A model generated the notes under the pieces. That model worked only from the letters and a program-made list of their open reading frames with translations. It had not been told where the DNA came from and searched no databases. A stretch of 51,820 bases of DNA from DAOTEJ01 sp035454085 (lineage in GTDB: Bacteria > Pseudomonadota > Gammaproteobacteria > Burkholderiales > Burkholderiaceae_F), in contig DAOTEJ010000009.1 of NCBI GenBank assembly GCA_035454085.1, forward strand, positions 1 through 51,820, given 5' to 3'. Positions 1-8,077 of this stretch are shown in pieces. Position 1 is the first letter of the stretch; each line of letters begins with the position of its first letter. The translations under genes were made by a program, and so were the position numbers.

Positions 1-55
1 CAATCGTGCCCACGTTCACGTGCGGCTTCGTACGCTCAAACTTGCCCTTTGCCAT
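1..55 (-). CDS. tuf: Elongation factor Tu, N-terminal fragment
   Basis: The first 18 codons on the minus strand read MAKGKFERTKPHVNVGTI, the invariant start of bacterial EF-Tu, the GTPase that delivers aminoacyl-tRNA to the ribosome. The rest of the gene lies left of the window. It follows the tRNA-Tyr/Gly/Thr genes on the same strand, the conserved tRNA-tufB arrangement of beta- and gammaproteobacteria, so it is probably co-transcribed with them from the promoter at 490-518. Confidence 0.95.
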   Translation of the reverse strand, partial: MAKGKFERTKPHVNVGTI

Positions 56-121
56 CGCTGACTCCTGACTGACTGCCTGCGGAGCGCGCAGCCCGAATGC
101 CGCCGCCCCAACTTGGAATTC

Positions 122-196
<75 letters not shown>

Positions 197-209
197 CGTG
201 CAACTGCTC

Positions 210-283
210 TGGAGCGGGTGAAGGGAATCGAACCCTCGTCGTAAGCTTGGAAGGCTTCTGCTCTACCATTGAGCTACACCCGC
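210..283 (-). tRNA. tRNA-Gly(TCC)
   Basis: Minus-strand cloverleaf with acceptor GCGGGTG/CACCCGC, anticodon TCC in the loop CTTCCAA, T-loop TTCGATTC and an encoded CCA. It is the middle tRNA of the Tyr-Gly-Thr-tuf transcription unit. Confidence 0.95.
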
Positions 284-389
284 CCGCCGCGACCGAAGCG
301 ATCCTCTACTTCGCCGCCAACCAGTCCACCACTACTTCCCCGGCTCCGCCCAAACCCCGGATCCAACCGGACCGGAACTCGCACGGGCT

Positions 390-475
390 TGGTGGAGGGG
401 GTTGGATTCGAACCAACGTAGGCGTAAGCCAACAGATTTACAGTCTGCCCCCTTTAGCCACTCGGGCACCCCTCC
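390..475 (-). tRNA. tRNA-Tyr(GTA)
   Basis: Minus-strand tRNA of 86 nt with acceptor GGAGGGG/CCCCTCC, anticodon GTA (loop CTGTAAAT), a long variable arm as expected for class II tRNA-Tyr, T-loop TTCGAATC and an encoded CCA. It is the first gene of the tRNA-tuf transcript, directly behind a near-consensus promoter. Confidence 0.95.
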
Positions 476-489
476 GCAGGGAACCACAA

Positions 490-518
490 ATTATGGTTGT
501 CAAGCCTGGCCTTGTCAA
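490..518 (-). promoter_or_regulatory. Sigma-70 promoter of the tRNA-tuf operon
   Basis: On the minus strand TTGACA (513-518) and CATAAT (490-495) are separated by exactly 17 bp, near-consensus -35 and -10 elements. Transcription would start a few bases before tRNA-Tyr at 475. A second TTGACA lies inside the spacer. Strength and position fit a stable-RNA promoter. Confidence 0.8.
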
Positions 519-682
519 ACCGGGCGACACCCTAGGCGAGAGGTCGAGAGGGGCGGTTCCAGGCCCCGTGCGGGAGCGCGAGAAGAGGGCCCGCCGCCGG
601 CCAGCGCCAATGGCGCGCGGGGCGCGTGCCGGGCTGGCTGGCCGCTCGCTTGGAGCGCTTGGCGGCGACTGCGGGTAATCCA

Positions 683-701
683 TAGGCGCAGGCCGCGCCT
701 A
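683..701 (-). other. Stem-loop behind the response regulator
   Basis: TAGGCGC and GCGCCTA form a perfect 7-bp stem with a 5-nt loop, 13 nt beyond the stop of the response regulator that reads leftward. No T-tract follows, so it is only a weak candidate terminator. The rest of 519-714 holds no gene that I can support. Confidence 0.3.
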
Positions 702-714
702 GGACCGTGCTGCC

Positions 715-1476
715 TTACATCTGCTTGAACAGGTGGGTGTAATTGCGGCTGATCTCGAGCTTGTCGCTGCGGCCCTTGACCATCACCAGCTGCCGCCCGC
801 GGAAGTCGCGGGTGACACCGGCGATCGCCTTGACGTTGACCACGATCGAACGGTGGATCTGCCAGAACTCGCGCGGGTCGAGTTCGTCGACGAGTTCCTT
901 GATCGGCTTGCGGATCAGCGCCTCGTAGGCCTCGGTCTGGACGCGGGTGTACTTCTCGTCCGACTGGAAGAACAAGACCTCGGCCACGGGAATCAGACGC
1001 AGCTGCTGCCCGATGCTGGCCTGGATCCACTCCAGATGACGCCGCGGAGCCGAGTCCTGCGCCCCCTCCAGCCGGCTGGCCAGCCGCTCGAGCAGGCCCG
1101 ACAGATCGGCGGGCGGGGCGTTCAATCGCTTCTTCAGCCGCGCCACGGTGGTGGCCAGCCGCTCCGCCTCGGCCGGCTTGAGCAGGTAGTCCGCCGCCCC
1201 CTGCTCGAAGGCCTCCACCGCGTATTCGTCGTAGGCGGTGATGAACACCACGTGGCAGGCGTCGCCGATCTCGCGGGCGGCCTCGATGCCCGTCATCCCC
1301 GGCATGCGGATGTCCAGGAAGGCGAGGTCCGGCCGGTGCTCGCGCACCGCTGCGACCGCCTCGGCGCCGTTGCGCGCCTCGGCAAGAATCTGCAGCTCGG
1401 GCCAGACCTCACTGAGCCGGGTGCGCAGCTGCTCGCGCATCAGGCGTTCATCGTCGGCCAGGATTGCAGTAGGCAT
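715..1476 (-). CDS. LytTR-family response regulator
   Basis: Cytoplasmic DNA-binding response regulator of 253 aa. The receiver domain (about 3-118) has the acidic pair DD at 8-9, phospho-acceptor Asp55 in FLDIRMPG and Lys100 in YLLKP. A LytTR DNA-binding domain follows (about 150-250), with the family signature VLFFQSDEKYTRV and FWQIHRS. I place the start at the ATG at 1476; upstream in-frame codons overlap the kinase gene and add nothing receiver-like. It lies 10 bp downstream of the sensor kinase on the same strand, a clear cognate pair. It is closely similar to the second regulator at 4197-4964. The target genes are unknown; autoregulation is common in this family. Confidence 0.93.
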   Translation of the reverse strand: MPTAILADDERLMREQLRTRLSEVWPELQILAEARNGAEAVAAVREHRPDLAFLDIRMPGMTGIEAAREIGDACHVVFITAYDEYAVEAFEQGAADYLLKPAEAERLATTVARLKKRLNAPPADLSGLLERLASRLEGAQDSAPRRHLEWIQASIGQQLRLIPVAEVLFFQSDEKYTRVQTEAYEALIRKPIKELVDELDPREFWQIHRSIVVNVKAIAGVTRDFRGRQLVMVKGRSDKLEISRNYTHLFKQM

Positions 1477-1486
1477 GGCCTCGATT

Positions 1487-2890
1487 CTAGGCGGCTGCCG
1501 GCTTCGCCGCCGTCGTCCCGGCGTCCCAGCGGTAGGGCACCTCGATGGTGGCGATGGTGCCCCCATGGGCGTTGGCCTCGACCACGAAGCTCGCGTCCCC
1601 ACCGTAGAGCTGCTTCAGCCGCTCGCGGATGTTCGACAGGCCCACCCCGCTGGCCGCGCCGTGGGTGAACCCCAGTCCCGTGTCCGCCACCCGCACCCGC
1701 AGCCTGCCGTTGGCCACATCCGCCGAGATGGTCACCGACCCGCCCTCGGGCTTGGGCTCCAGCCCGTGCTTGATCGAATTCTCGACCAGGGACTGCAGCA
1801 TCATGGGCGGGAACTGCGCGTTGAGCAGCCCCTGGGGCACATTGATCGCCGTCTGCAGGCGCTCGTCCATGCGCACTCTGAGGATCTCCAGGTAGGCACG
1901 GCACAGCGCGACCTCCTTGCCCAACGTGGTCGAGCCCTCGCGCATCTCGGGCAAGGCCGCGCGCAGATAGGCGATCAGGTTCTTCTGCATCTGCGAGGCG
2001 CGCGGCGGGTCCGTCTCGATCAGGTAGTCGACCGAGGCCAGGGTGTTGAACAGAAAGTGCGGCTCGACCTGGGCCTGCATCATCTTCAGCTCGGCCTCGG
2101 CCAACTGCCGCTTCAGGCCCTCCTCGGCCGCGGTCGCCGAGGCCAGCGCGGCGCGCTTCTCTGCTTTCTGCCTGCCCCCCAGGGCGAGCTTGACGATCAC
2201 GCCGGCGACGATGAGCAGGAAGATGAAGCTCACCACCCAGTCGCTCGTTTCAGCCGAGTAGCGCTGCACCTTGCGCGCCACCTGGCGGCTGACCTGCTCC
2301 TCGACGATCGACTCGATCTTCGCGCGCGCCGCCTCGATTGCCTCGGCGGTGGCCGCGGCATCGACATCCGCGCCAACCGGCAAGTCGACCTTCACTTCGC
2401 CCGACACCGACTCCGGCGACGCCTCCTCGAAGCGCACGCCCCGGCCGTCGATCACGATGCTGACCTGCCTGCCGCCGTCGTCGGTACGAATGCGCACCCC
2501 CGTGTCCTCGATGCTCACGCGGGCCTCGCCGGGCGCGGCAGGAGCACCGGCGTTCTTCGCCCCTGCGTCCGCGCGCTTCGCGCCCTTGGGAGCCCCGACG
2601 CGGATCCCCTCGGGCGTGATGATCACGTCCACTTTCACTTCCTGGGGCGCGGTCTCGATGATCACCGCTGCCTTGCGGTCGATCAGGGCGTTGCTCAGGA
2701 TGCCCCCGAACGCCAGCGCCAGCAGCGACAGCAGCAGGAACTTGCCCCAGCCCACCGTGGCCAGCCAGTCCGACACCACTCGCGCCCAGCGCCTGATGTG
2801 CGGCCAGGCCCACTGGCCGGCCCGCGAGGCTGCGTCGCCCAGACGCGCCCAGAAGCCTGTTCGCACCGCTGCCGATTGATTTGCTTGCAT
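1487..2890 (-). CDS. LytS-type sensor histidine kinase
   Basis: Membrane sensor kinase of 467 aa from the ATG at 2890. A hydrophobic segment at about 50-70, a putative periplasmic region of about 140 aa and a second membrane segment at about 219-237 precede a coiled linker. The His_kinase domain has the phospho-acceptor His278 in EPHFLFNTL and an ATP-binding part with LVENSIKHGLEPK and DTGLGF. This is the two-block LytS/YehU architecture, without a classical H-box plus G1-F-G2 order. The periplasmic part contains three similar beta-rich units ending in GIRVG, GVRIR and GVRFE (about 85-154), which I do not recognise as a named sensor domain. It pairs with the LytTR regulator downstream. The signal sensed cannot be told. 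Confidence 0.9.
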   Translation of the reverse strand: MQANQSAAVRTGFWARLGDAASRAGQWAWPHIRRWARVVSDWLATVGWGKFLLLSLLALAFGGILSNALIDRKAAVIIETAPQEVKVDVIITPEGIRVGAPKGAKRADAGAKNAGAPAAPGEARVSIEDTGVRIRTDDGGRQVSIVIDGRGVRFEEASPESVSGEVKVDLPVGADVDAAATAEAIEAARAKIESIVEEQVSRQVARKVQRYSAETSDWVVSFIFLLIVAGVIVKLALGGRQKAEKRAALASATAAEEGLKRQLAEAELKMMQAQVEPHFLFNTLASVDYLIETDPPRASQMQKNLIAYLRAALPEMREGSTTLGKEVALCRAYLEILRVRMDERLQTAINVPQGLLNAQFPPMMLQSLVENSIKHGLEPKPEGGSVTISADVANGRLRVRVADTGLGFTHGAASGVGLSNIRERLKQLYGGDASFVVEANAHGGTIATIEVPYRWDAGTTAAKPAAA

Positions 2891-3140
2891 GTTCTGACTT
2901 TCGCGCTCCGGCGGCGAGCTTACGGCCTGCAGCCGCGGCGGGTGGGATTGCACACGCCTCGCACCCTAGCGGCCCGCCGGGTCCGATGCCCGCCGGGTGC
3001 GACGGAGCGCAAGATCCTGGGAGTCAAGCGCACGGCGCCGCGACCGCCGCCTAGCTCCGGGTGCGCGCCACGGCCTCCCGGCTGCGCTGCGCGCACCCGC
3101 CACCGCCACTGGCGTCGCGGATTCCGCAGTTCGCCGCCGA
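2891..3140. other. Intergenic DNA beside a gap, no gene seen
   Basis: GC-rich DNA between the kinase start at 2890 and the assembly gap at 3141. It should hold the promoter of the left two-component system, but no convincing -35/-10 pair was found. Open frames here read through without family features and look like shadows of the high GC content. With the gap, this stretch is 350 bases without a supported gene. Confidence 0.5.
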
Positions 3141-3240
3141 NNNNNNNNNNNNNNNNNNNNNNNNNNNNNNNNNNNNNNNNNNNNNNNNNNNNNNNNNNNN
3201 NNNNNNNNNNNNNNNNNNNNNNNNNNNNNNNNNNNNNNNN
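3141..3240. other. Assembly gap (100 N) with missing sequence
   Basis: Exactly 100 N, the usual placeholder for a scaffold join of unknown size. Unlike two other gaps in this window, its flanks do not repeat each other, so real sequence is missing. The start codon of the kinase read from 3241 must lie in it. Confidence 0.9.
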
Positions 3241-4200
3241 GGGCGCCCGGACAAGTCTTGGTGGCTCGTGTTCGGCCTGATGCTGTTGCTGGTGTTCGCG
3301 CTGGCCTTCGCCGGCATGTCGATGTGGTTCGCGCACGGCCGCAAGTCCTCTCGCCCGTGGCGGGTCGTGTTCCTGGCGAGCTCGGGCGCGATCCTGGGCG
3401 GCTATGTGGGCTACCTTAGCGGCCGCGTCGGCAAGCAAGGTCTGGATCTGGCGCACTTGCAGGAGGCCGCCGAGCGCGTCACGCCCATCATTGCCCCGAT
3501 CGCGCTGGGCATCGGCGGCGCGCTGGCGCTGATCAGCCTGCTGCGCAACCGCGAGTACGCCGCCCGCGCCCGCGCGGGGGAGCTCCAGGCGGAAGCCGAG
3601 CGCGCCCAGCGCCTGGCCTCGGAAGCCGAACTGCGCGCCCTGCAGGCGCAGATCGAACCGCACTTCCTGTTCAATTCGCTGAGCACTGCCCAGTACCTCG
3701 CCGAGGCCGGCGACCCGCGCGCGGGGCCCTTGCTGGCCGAACTCAATGGCCTGCTGCGCAACACCCTGGAGGCGACCCGCGCGCGCGACGTGGCCGTGGC
3801 CGACGAGGCCCAGCGCGTGCGGCACTACCTTGCCATCTGCGCGCTGCGCCTCGGTCCGCGTCTGGGCTGGTCGATCACGCTCGACCCGCAAACGGCCGCG
3901 GCGCGGATCCCGCCAGCCGCCTTGCTCACCCTGGTCGAGAACGCAGTGGAGCACGGCATCGAGCCCGCACTGGCCGGCGGGCGGATCGAGATCGAAGGGC
4001 GCGCCACCCTCCAGGGCCTGGAGATCGAGGTGCGCAACACCGGACTGGCGCCCGCCACGATGCCGGCAGCCGGCATCGGTCTGATCAATCTGCGCGAGCG
4101 CCTGCGTCTGCTGGCCGGGCCTTCGGCCCGGCTCACGCTGCTGCGCGACGGCGAATGGACGCGCGCCCGAATCGAACTGCCCCCCACGAGCCCCGCATGA
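3241..4200 (+). CDS. LytS-type sensor histidine kinase, 5' end in gap
   Basis: The 319 visible residues begin straight after the gap inside a membrane segment (WWLVFGLMLLLVFALAF), with further hydrophobic segments at about 42-60 and 82-100. Then come a charged coiled linker and the His_kinase domain with the acceptor His141 (visible numbering) in EPHFLFNSLS and LVENAVEHGIEP in the ATPase part. The short multi-pass sensor lacks a large periplasmic domain and differs from the kinase at 1487-2890, although the catalytic halves are alike. The stop overlaps the ATG of the next gene (ATGA), so kinase and regulator are translationally coupled. The few upstream codons before the gap do not look coding, so the start is within the gap. 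Confidence 0.88.
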   Translation, partial: GRPDKSWWLVFGLMLLLVFALAFAGMSMWFAHGRKSSRPWRVVFLASSGAILGGYVGYLSGRVGKQGLDLAHLQEAAERVTPIIAPIALGIGGALALISLLRNREYAARARAGELQAEAERAQRLASEAELRALQAQIEPHFLFNSLSTAQYLAEAGDPRAGPLLAELNGLLRNTLEATRARDVAVADEAQRVRHYLAICALRLGPRLGWSITLDPQTAAARIPPAALLTLVENAVEHGIEPALAGGRIEIEGRATLQGLEIEVRNTGLAPATMPAAGIGLINLRERLRLLAGPSARLTLLRDGEWTRARIELPPTSPA

Positions 4201-4964
4201 AGCGCACCGCCCTGATCGCCGACGACGAGCAAATCCAGCGCGAGGCCCTGCGCCAGGCTCTGGCCCGCCAATGGCCCGAGCTCGAACTGGTGGCCGAGTG
4301 CACCAACGGCATCGACGCCTGGGACGCCTTTCTCGAGCACGAGCCCGACATCCTGTTCCTCGACATCCGCATGCCCGGGCAGGACGGACTCGAGGTGGCG
4401 CGGCGCGTGGGCGCCCGAGCCCAGATCGTCTTCATCACCGCATACGGAGAACACGCCCTGGCCGCGTTCGACACCGGCGCGGTCGACTATCTGGTCAAGC
4501 CGCTGGAGCCTGCCCGCCTGTCCGCCGCGCTCGAGCGCCTGCGTACCCGCGGGCCTGCCCTCTCGACGGAGGCGCTCGCGGCCCAGCTCGACCGCCTGGC
4601 CAGCGCGATCGGTGCGCGCCCGGCGCGCCGGCTCGAGGTGCTGCAGGCGTCGGTGGGGCGCGAGATCCGCCTCATCCCGGTCGAGGACGTGATCTATTTC
4701 GAGTCGGACGCGCGCTACACGCGGGTGGTGCATCGCGCCCCTGACGGCAGTGCGGCCGAGGTGCTGATCCGCACTGCGCTCAAGGAACTGCTGCCGCAGC
4801 TCGACCCCGAACGGTTCTGGCAGATCCACCGCTCGACCATCGTCGCCGTGCGCGAGGTGAGCCGGGTCGAGCGCGAGGACGACCGCATGTGGGCCCTGTT
4901 GCGCAACCGGCCCGAGCGCCTGGCGGTGAGCCGCCACTTCCAGGGCCTGTTCCGACCCCAGTAG
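4197..4964 (+). CDS. LytTR-family response regulator
   Basis: 255-aa regulator starting at the ATG that overlaps the kinase stop (ATGA at 4197-4200). The receiver has DD at 9-10, Asp56 in FLDIRMPGQDG and Lys101 in YLVKP. A LytTR domain (about 150-250) follows, with VIYFESDARYTRV and RFWQIHRST. It is a clear paralogue of the regulator at 715-1476: both share WPEL, FLDIRMPG, VFITAY, the IRLIPVE-type entry to LytTR and FWQIHRS. The two systems therefore look like an inverted duplication with diverged sensor ends. Targets are unknown. Confidence 0.93.
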   Translation: MKRTALIADDEQIQREALRQALARQWPELELVAECTNGIDAWDAFLEHEPDILFLDIRMPGQDGLEVARRVGARAQIVFITAYGEHALAAFDTGAVDYLVKPLEPARLSAALERLRTRGPALSTEALAAQLDRLASAIGARPARRLEVLQASVGREIRLIPVEDVIYFESDARYTRVVHRAPDGSAAEVLIRTALKELLPQLDPERFWQIHRSTIVAVREVSRVEREDDRMWALLRNRPERLAVSRHFQGLFRPQ

Positions 4965-5004
4965 GACGCCCCGCCAGGACGATCAGCGGGCCGGCCGGCC
5001 GCGC

Positions 5005-5370
5005 TCAGTCGACGCCGAAAAGCCGCAAGGCGAGCGACGCGCCAAGCAGCACCCAGCCGGCCCGGCCAGCGTGCTCAGCCCAGGGGTGTCGAGCGCGTAG
5101 GTCTTCGGCGAGCTTGAGCAGCGAGGCCCGCGTCTTGGCGGCGTCCGCCTTCTCGGAACCGCTCGCCACGAAGGCGCGCACGAAGGGGAACTGCACCTGC
5201 AAGCCCAGGAGCAGGGCGGTCACCCCCAGGTCGCCCAGGCCATGGGCGAGCCGCCCGGCATCGAAGTCCACCAGGGCCGAGGCGGCGCTGCTTGCGCTCA
5301 AGAGGTACAGCCCGACGCGCCAGGCGCGCTCGCCGGGGCTGGGGACTTGGGCTTGGGTCTGGCCTTGCAT
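5005..5370 (-). CDS. Small hypothetical membrane-associated protein
   Basis: 121 aa from the ATG at 5370; a longer start at 5427 is possible but would overlap the next gene. Two mildly hydrophobic stretches (VGLYLLSASSAASALV and LGVTALLLGLQVQFPF) and a third at the C-terminus (GWVLLGASLALRLFG) suggest an integral membrane protein. No family is recognised. It lies downstream of the Lrp-type regulator on the same strand and is convergent with the LytTR regulator at 4964. Coding character is supported only by the hydrophobic periodicity and the fit between neighbours. Confidence 0.55.
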   Translation of the reverse strand: MQGQTQAQVPSPGERAWRVGLYLLSASSAASALVDFDAGRLAHGLGDLGVTALLLGLQVQFPFVRAFVASGSEKADAAKTRASLLKLAEDLRARHPWAEHAGRAGWVLLGASLALRLFGVD

Positions 5371-5423
5371 GCGGGAATCCCGGGAATGGCGGCACTCAGT
5401 AGATGCGGCCGGCGCGCGCAACT

Positions 5424-5906
5424 TCAAACCGGCAGATGCGCCAGCGGCAATGCGGTGGTGTCCTTGATGCGCTCCAGCGCGAAGCTAGATTTCACGTCGA
5501 CCACGCCGGGCTGCTTGAGCAACTGCTCCATCACGAAGCGCGAGAAGTGCTCGAGGTCCTCGACGTGCACTCGCAGCAGGTAGTCCATCTCGCCCGTCAT
5601 GGCGTAGCAGGCCACGACTTCGGGCCAGGATTGCACCCGGGCGCGCAGGTCGTCCATCGGGGCTCGCCCTCGCTTCTCGAGCTTGACGCTGACATAGGCC
5701 AGCAGCCCGAGTCCGATCTTCTGGGCGTCGAGCAGCGCCACCCGGCGGCGGATCACCCCGGCCTGCTCCAGTCGGCGGATGCGCCGCAGGCAGGGCGAGG
5801 GCGAGAGCGACACGCGCTCCGCGACCTCCTGGTTGGACAGGCCGCCCTCGCGCTGAAGGATCTCGAGGATGCGCACATCGGTTCGATCGAGCGAAATCTC
5901 TGGCAT
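5424..5906 (-). CDS. Lrp/AsnC family transcriptional regulator
   Basis: 160 aa, the normal length for the family. The N-terminal helix-turn-helix (about 5-60) begins LDRTDVRILEILQREGGLSNQEVAERV and has the recognition helix SPSPCLRRIRRLE. The C-terminal RAM/AsnC ligand-binding domain (about 70-145) has VVACYAMTGEMDYLLRV. It is transcribed divergently from hppD with 139 bp between, and a perfect 17-bp palindrome lies 25 bp before its start. The context suggests local control of phenylalanine/tyrosine catabolism with an aromatic amino acid as effector, which is inference. Confidence 0.93.
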   Translation of the reverse strand: MPEISLDRTDVRILEILQREGGLSNQEVAERVSLSPSPCLRRIRRLEQAGVIRRRVALLDAQKIGLGLLAYVSVKLEKRGRAPMDDLRARVQSWPEVVACYAMTGEMDYLLRVHVEDLEHFSRFVMEQLLKQPGVVDVKSSFALERIKDTTALPLAHLPV

Positions 5907-5930
5907 GACGTGCTTCTTGCAAGCCTAGTT

Positions 5931-5947
5931 GCGCAATCATATTGCGC
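5931..5947. promoter_or_regulatory. Palindrome, candidate operator of the Lrp-type regulator
   Basis: GCGCAAT-CAT-ATTGCGC is a perfect 7+3+7 inverted repeat in the AT-richer DNA between the divergent Lrp-type regulator (start 5906) and hppD (start 6046). Regulators of this family often bind such symmetrical sites and control themselves and the adjacent gene. Binding here is inferred from position and symmetry. Confidence 0.6.
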
Positions 5948-6045
5948 TCCATCGAGCAGCGAAGGCGGACTTGGCAATTTTCTGCCCATCGCTTTACCGA
6001 ATAATCCGCCGACCTCGCCTCCCCGACCCCACAGGAGATACGCCC

Positions 6046-7170
6046 ATGAAGTTCACCCCCTGGGACAACCCCATGGGCACCGACGGCTTCGAGTTCGTCG
6101 AGTACGCCGCGCCCGACCCTGCCGCGCTCGGGCAGTTGTTCGAGCAGATGGGCTTTGCCGCCGTGGCCCGGCACCGCCACAAGAACGTCACGCTCTACCG
6201 CCAGGGCGGCGTGAACTTCATCGTCAACGCCGAGCCTGACTCGTTCGCGCAGCGCTTCGCCCGCCATCACGGCCCATCGATCTGCGCCATCGCCCTGCGG
6301 GTGCAAGACGCCAACGCCGCCTACCGCCGCGCGCTGGAGCTGGGCGCCTGGGGCTTCGACAACAAGACCGGGCCGATGGAACTGAACATTCCGGCGATCA
6401 AGGGCATCGGCGACAGCCTGCTCTACTTCGTCGACCGCTGGCACGGCAAGGATGGCGCGCAACCCGGCGGGATCGGCAACATCAGCATCTACGACGTGGA
6501 CTTCGTGCCCATCCTCGATGCGCACGGCAAGCCGGTCGAGGCCAACCCCGTGGGCCGGGGTCTGACGGTGATCGACCATCTCACCCACAACGTCCACCGC
6601 GGCCGCATGAAGGAGTGGGCCGAGTTCTACGAGCGGCTCTTCAACTTCAAGGAAGTGCGCTACTTCGACATCGAGGGCAAGCTCACCGGCCTCAAGAGCA
6701 AGGCCATGACCAGCCCCTGCGGCAAGATCCGCATCCCGATCAACGAGAGCAGCGACGACAAGAGCCAGATCGCCGAGTACCTCGCCCTGTATCACGGCGA
6801 GGGCATCCAGCACATCGCGCTCGCCACGGGTGACATCTACGGCACCGTCGAGTCCATGAAAAGCGGCGGCGTGGTCTTCCAGGACACGATCGACACCTAC
6901 TACGACCTGGTGGACCAGCGCCTGCCCGGCCACGGCGAGCGGCTCGATGAGCTCAGGCGCCTGCGCATCCTGATCGACGGCGCCACCCACCTGGGCGCAC
7001 CCAACGAACTGCTCCTGCAGATCTTCACCAAGGAGGTGATCGGCCCGATCTTCTTCGAGCTCATCCAGCGCAAGGGCGACGAAGGCTTCGGCGAGGGCAA
7101 CTTCCGCGCCCTGTTCGAATCGATCGAACTCGACCAGATCCGCCGCGGCGTGCTCGCGCCGGCCACCTGA
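6046..7170 (+). CDS. hppD: 4-hydroxyphenylpyruvate dioxygenase
   Basis: 374 aa. Non-haem Fe(II) enzyme that converts 4-hydroxyphenylpyruvate and O2 to homogentisate and CO2, the central step of tyrosine breakdown. Two VOC-type halves are present. The iron ligands are visible as His178 (DHLTHNV), His256 (QHIALAT) and Glu338 (FFELIQRKG), with the spacing of 78 and 82 residues expected of bacterial HPPD. The ATG at 6046 has AGGAGA seven bases upstream. phhA follows after one base, so the pair phenylalanine hydroxylase plus HPPD forms an operon facing the Lrp-type regulator. Confidence 0.96.
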   Translation: MKFTPWDNPMGTDGFEFVEYAAPDPAALGQLFEQMGFAAVARHRHKNVTLYRQGGVNFIVNAEPDSFAQRFARHHGPSICAIALRVQDANAAYRRALELGAWGFDNKTGPMELNIPAIKGIGDSLLYFVDRWHGKDGAQPGGIGNISIYDVDFVPILDAHGKPVEANPVGRGLTVIDHLTHNVHRGRMKEWAEFYERLFNFKEVRYFDIEGKLTGLKSKAMTSPCGKIRIPINESSDDKSQIAEYLALYHGEGIQHIALATGDIYGTVESMKSGGVVFQDTIDTYYDLVDQRLPGHGERLDELRRLRILIDGATHLGAPNELLLQIFTKEVIGPIFFELIQRKGDEGFGEGNFRALFESIELDQIRRGVLAPAT

Positions 7171-7171
7171 G

Positions 7172-8047
7172 ATGGCCGTCGCCCCCGTGACCTACGGCAC
7201 CTCGACGCGCCCGCCGCGCGGCGACTACTCGGCCGCGCGCGACGACTACACCTGCGAGCAGCGCTGGGAGTCCTACACGCCGCAAGAGCACGCGCTCTAC
7301 GCGCGGCTGGTGCGGCGCCAGATGGCGCTGATCCCGGGCAGAGCCTGCGACGAGTTCCTCCACGCCCTGCCGCGCCTGGGCGACGGCCAGGGCATCCCGC
7401 GCTTCGACGAAGTCTCGGGCCGGCTGCGTCGCGCCACCGGCTGGGAGATCGTCGCGGTCCCCGGCCTGATCCCGGAGGACGCCTTCTTTGCCCTGCTGGC
7501 CGCACGCCGCTTCCCCGTGACCGTGTGGCTGCGCCAGCCCGAGGAGTTCGACTACATCGTCGAGCCCGACGTCTTCCACGACCTGTTCGGCCATGTGCCG
7601 CTGCTGTTCAACCCGGTGTTCGCGGACTACATGCAGGCTTTCGGGGCGGGCGGCCTCAAGGCCGAGGGCCTGCACGCGCTTCAGTTTCTCGCGCGTCTGT
7701 ACTGGTACACGGTGGAGTTCGGGCTGATCGCCACGCCTGCCGGGCTGCGCGTCTACGGCGCCGGCATCCTCAGTTCGGCGGGCGAGACGGCCTACGCGCT
7801 CGAGAGCCTCAAGCCGCAGCGCCTGGGCTTCTCGCTCGAGCGCGTGCTGCGCACGCCCTACAAGATCGACGACTACCAGGACAGCTACTTCGTGGTCGAG
7901 AGCTTCGCGCAGCTGTTCGACGCCACCGCACCGGACTTCACGCCGGTCTACGAGCGCGTCGCCACCCTGCCCCCACTGGCGGTCTACGAGCGCCTGCCCA
8001 GCGAGCGCAGCTATCCGCCCAACGCCGCTCAGGCAAGCCAGGCCTGA
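7172..8047 (+). CDS. phhA: Phenylalanine 4-monooxygenase
   Basis: 291 aa, the size of the single-domain bacterial enzyme. It hydroxylates phenylalanine to tyrosine using tetrahydropterin and O2 at a non-haem iron. The ligands are His136 and His141 in HDLFGHVPLL and Glu182 in YWYTVEFGL. The gene starts one base after the hppD stop. Together they take phenylalanine to tyrosine and, after transamination elsewhere, to homogentisate. No pterin carbinolamine dehydratase (phhB) lies next to it; folE2, which makes a pterin precursor, is 31 kb away. Confidence 0.96.
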   Translation: MAVAPVTYGTSTRPPRGDYSAARDDYTCEQRWESYTPQEHALYARLVRRQMALIPGRACDEFLHALPRLGDGQGIPRFDEVSGRLRRATGWEIVAVPGLIPEDAFFALLAARRFPVTVWLRQPEEFDYIVEPDVFHDLFGHVPLLFNPVFADYMQAFGAGGLKAEGLHALQFLARLYWYTVEFGLIATPAGLRVYGAGILSSAGETAYALESLKPQRLGFSLERVLRTPYKIDDYQDSYFVVESFAQLFDATAPDFTPVYERVATLPPLAVYERLPSERSYPPNAAQASQA

Positions 8048-8077
8048 GTCCGTTCCCGGCCGGCCCGGCCGGATGCG

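Noticed and set aside
3051..3140. C-terminal end of a minus-strand gene entering from the gap at 3141
   Set aside because: The frame is open up to the gap but gives only low-complexity Arg/Ala/Gly residues with no family pattern; it cannot be told from chance.
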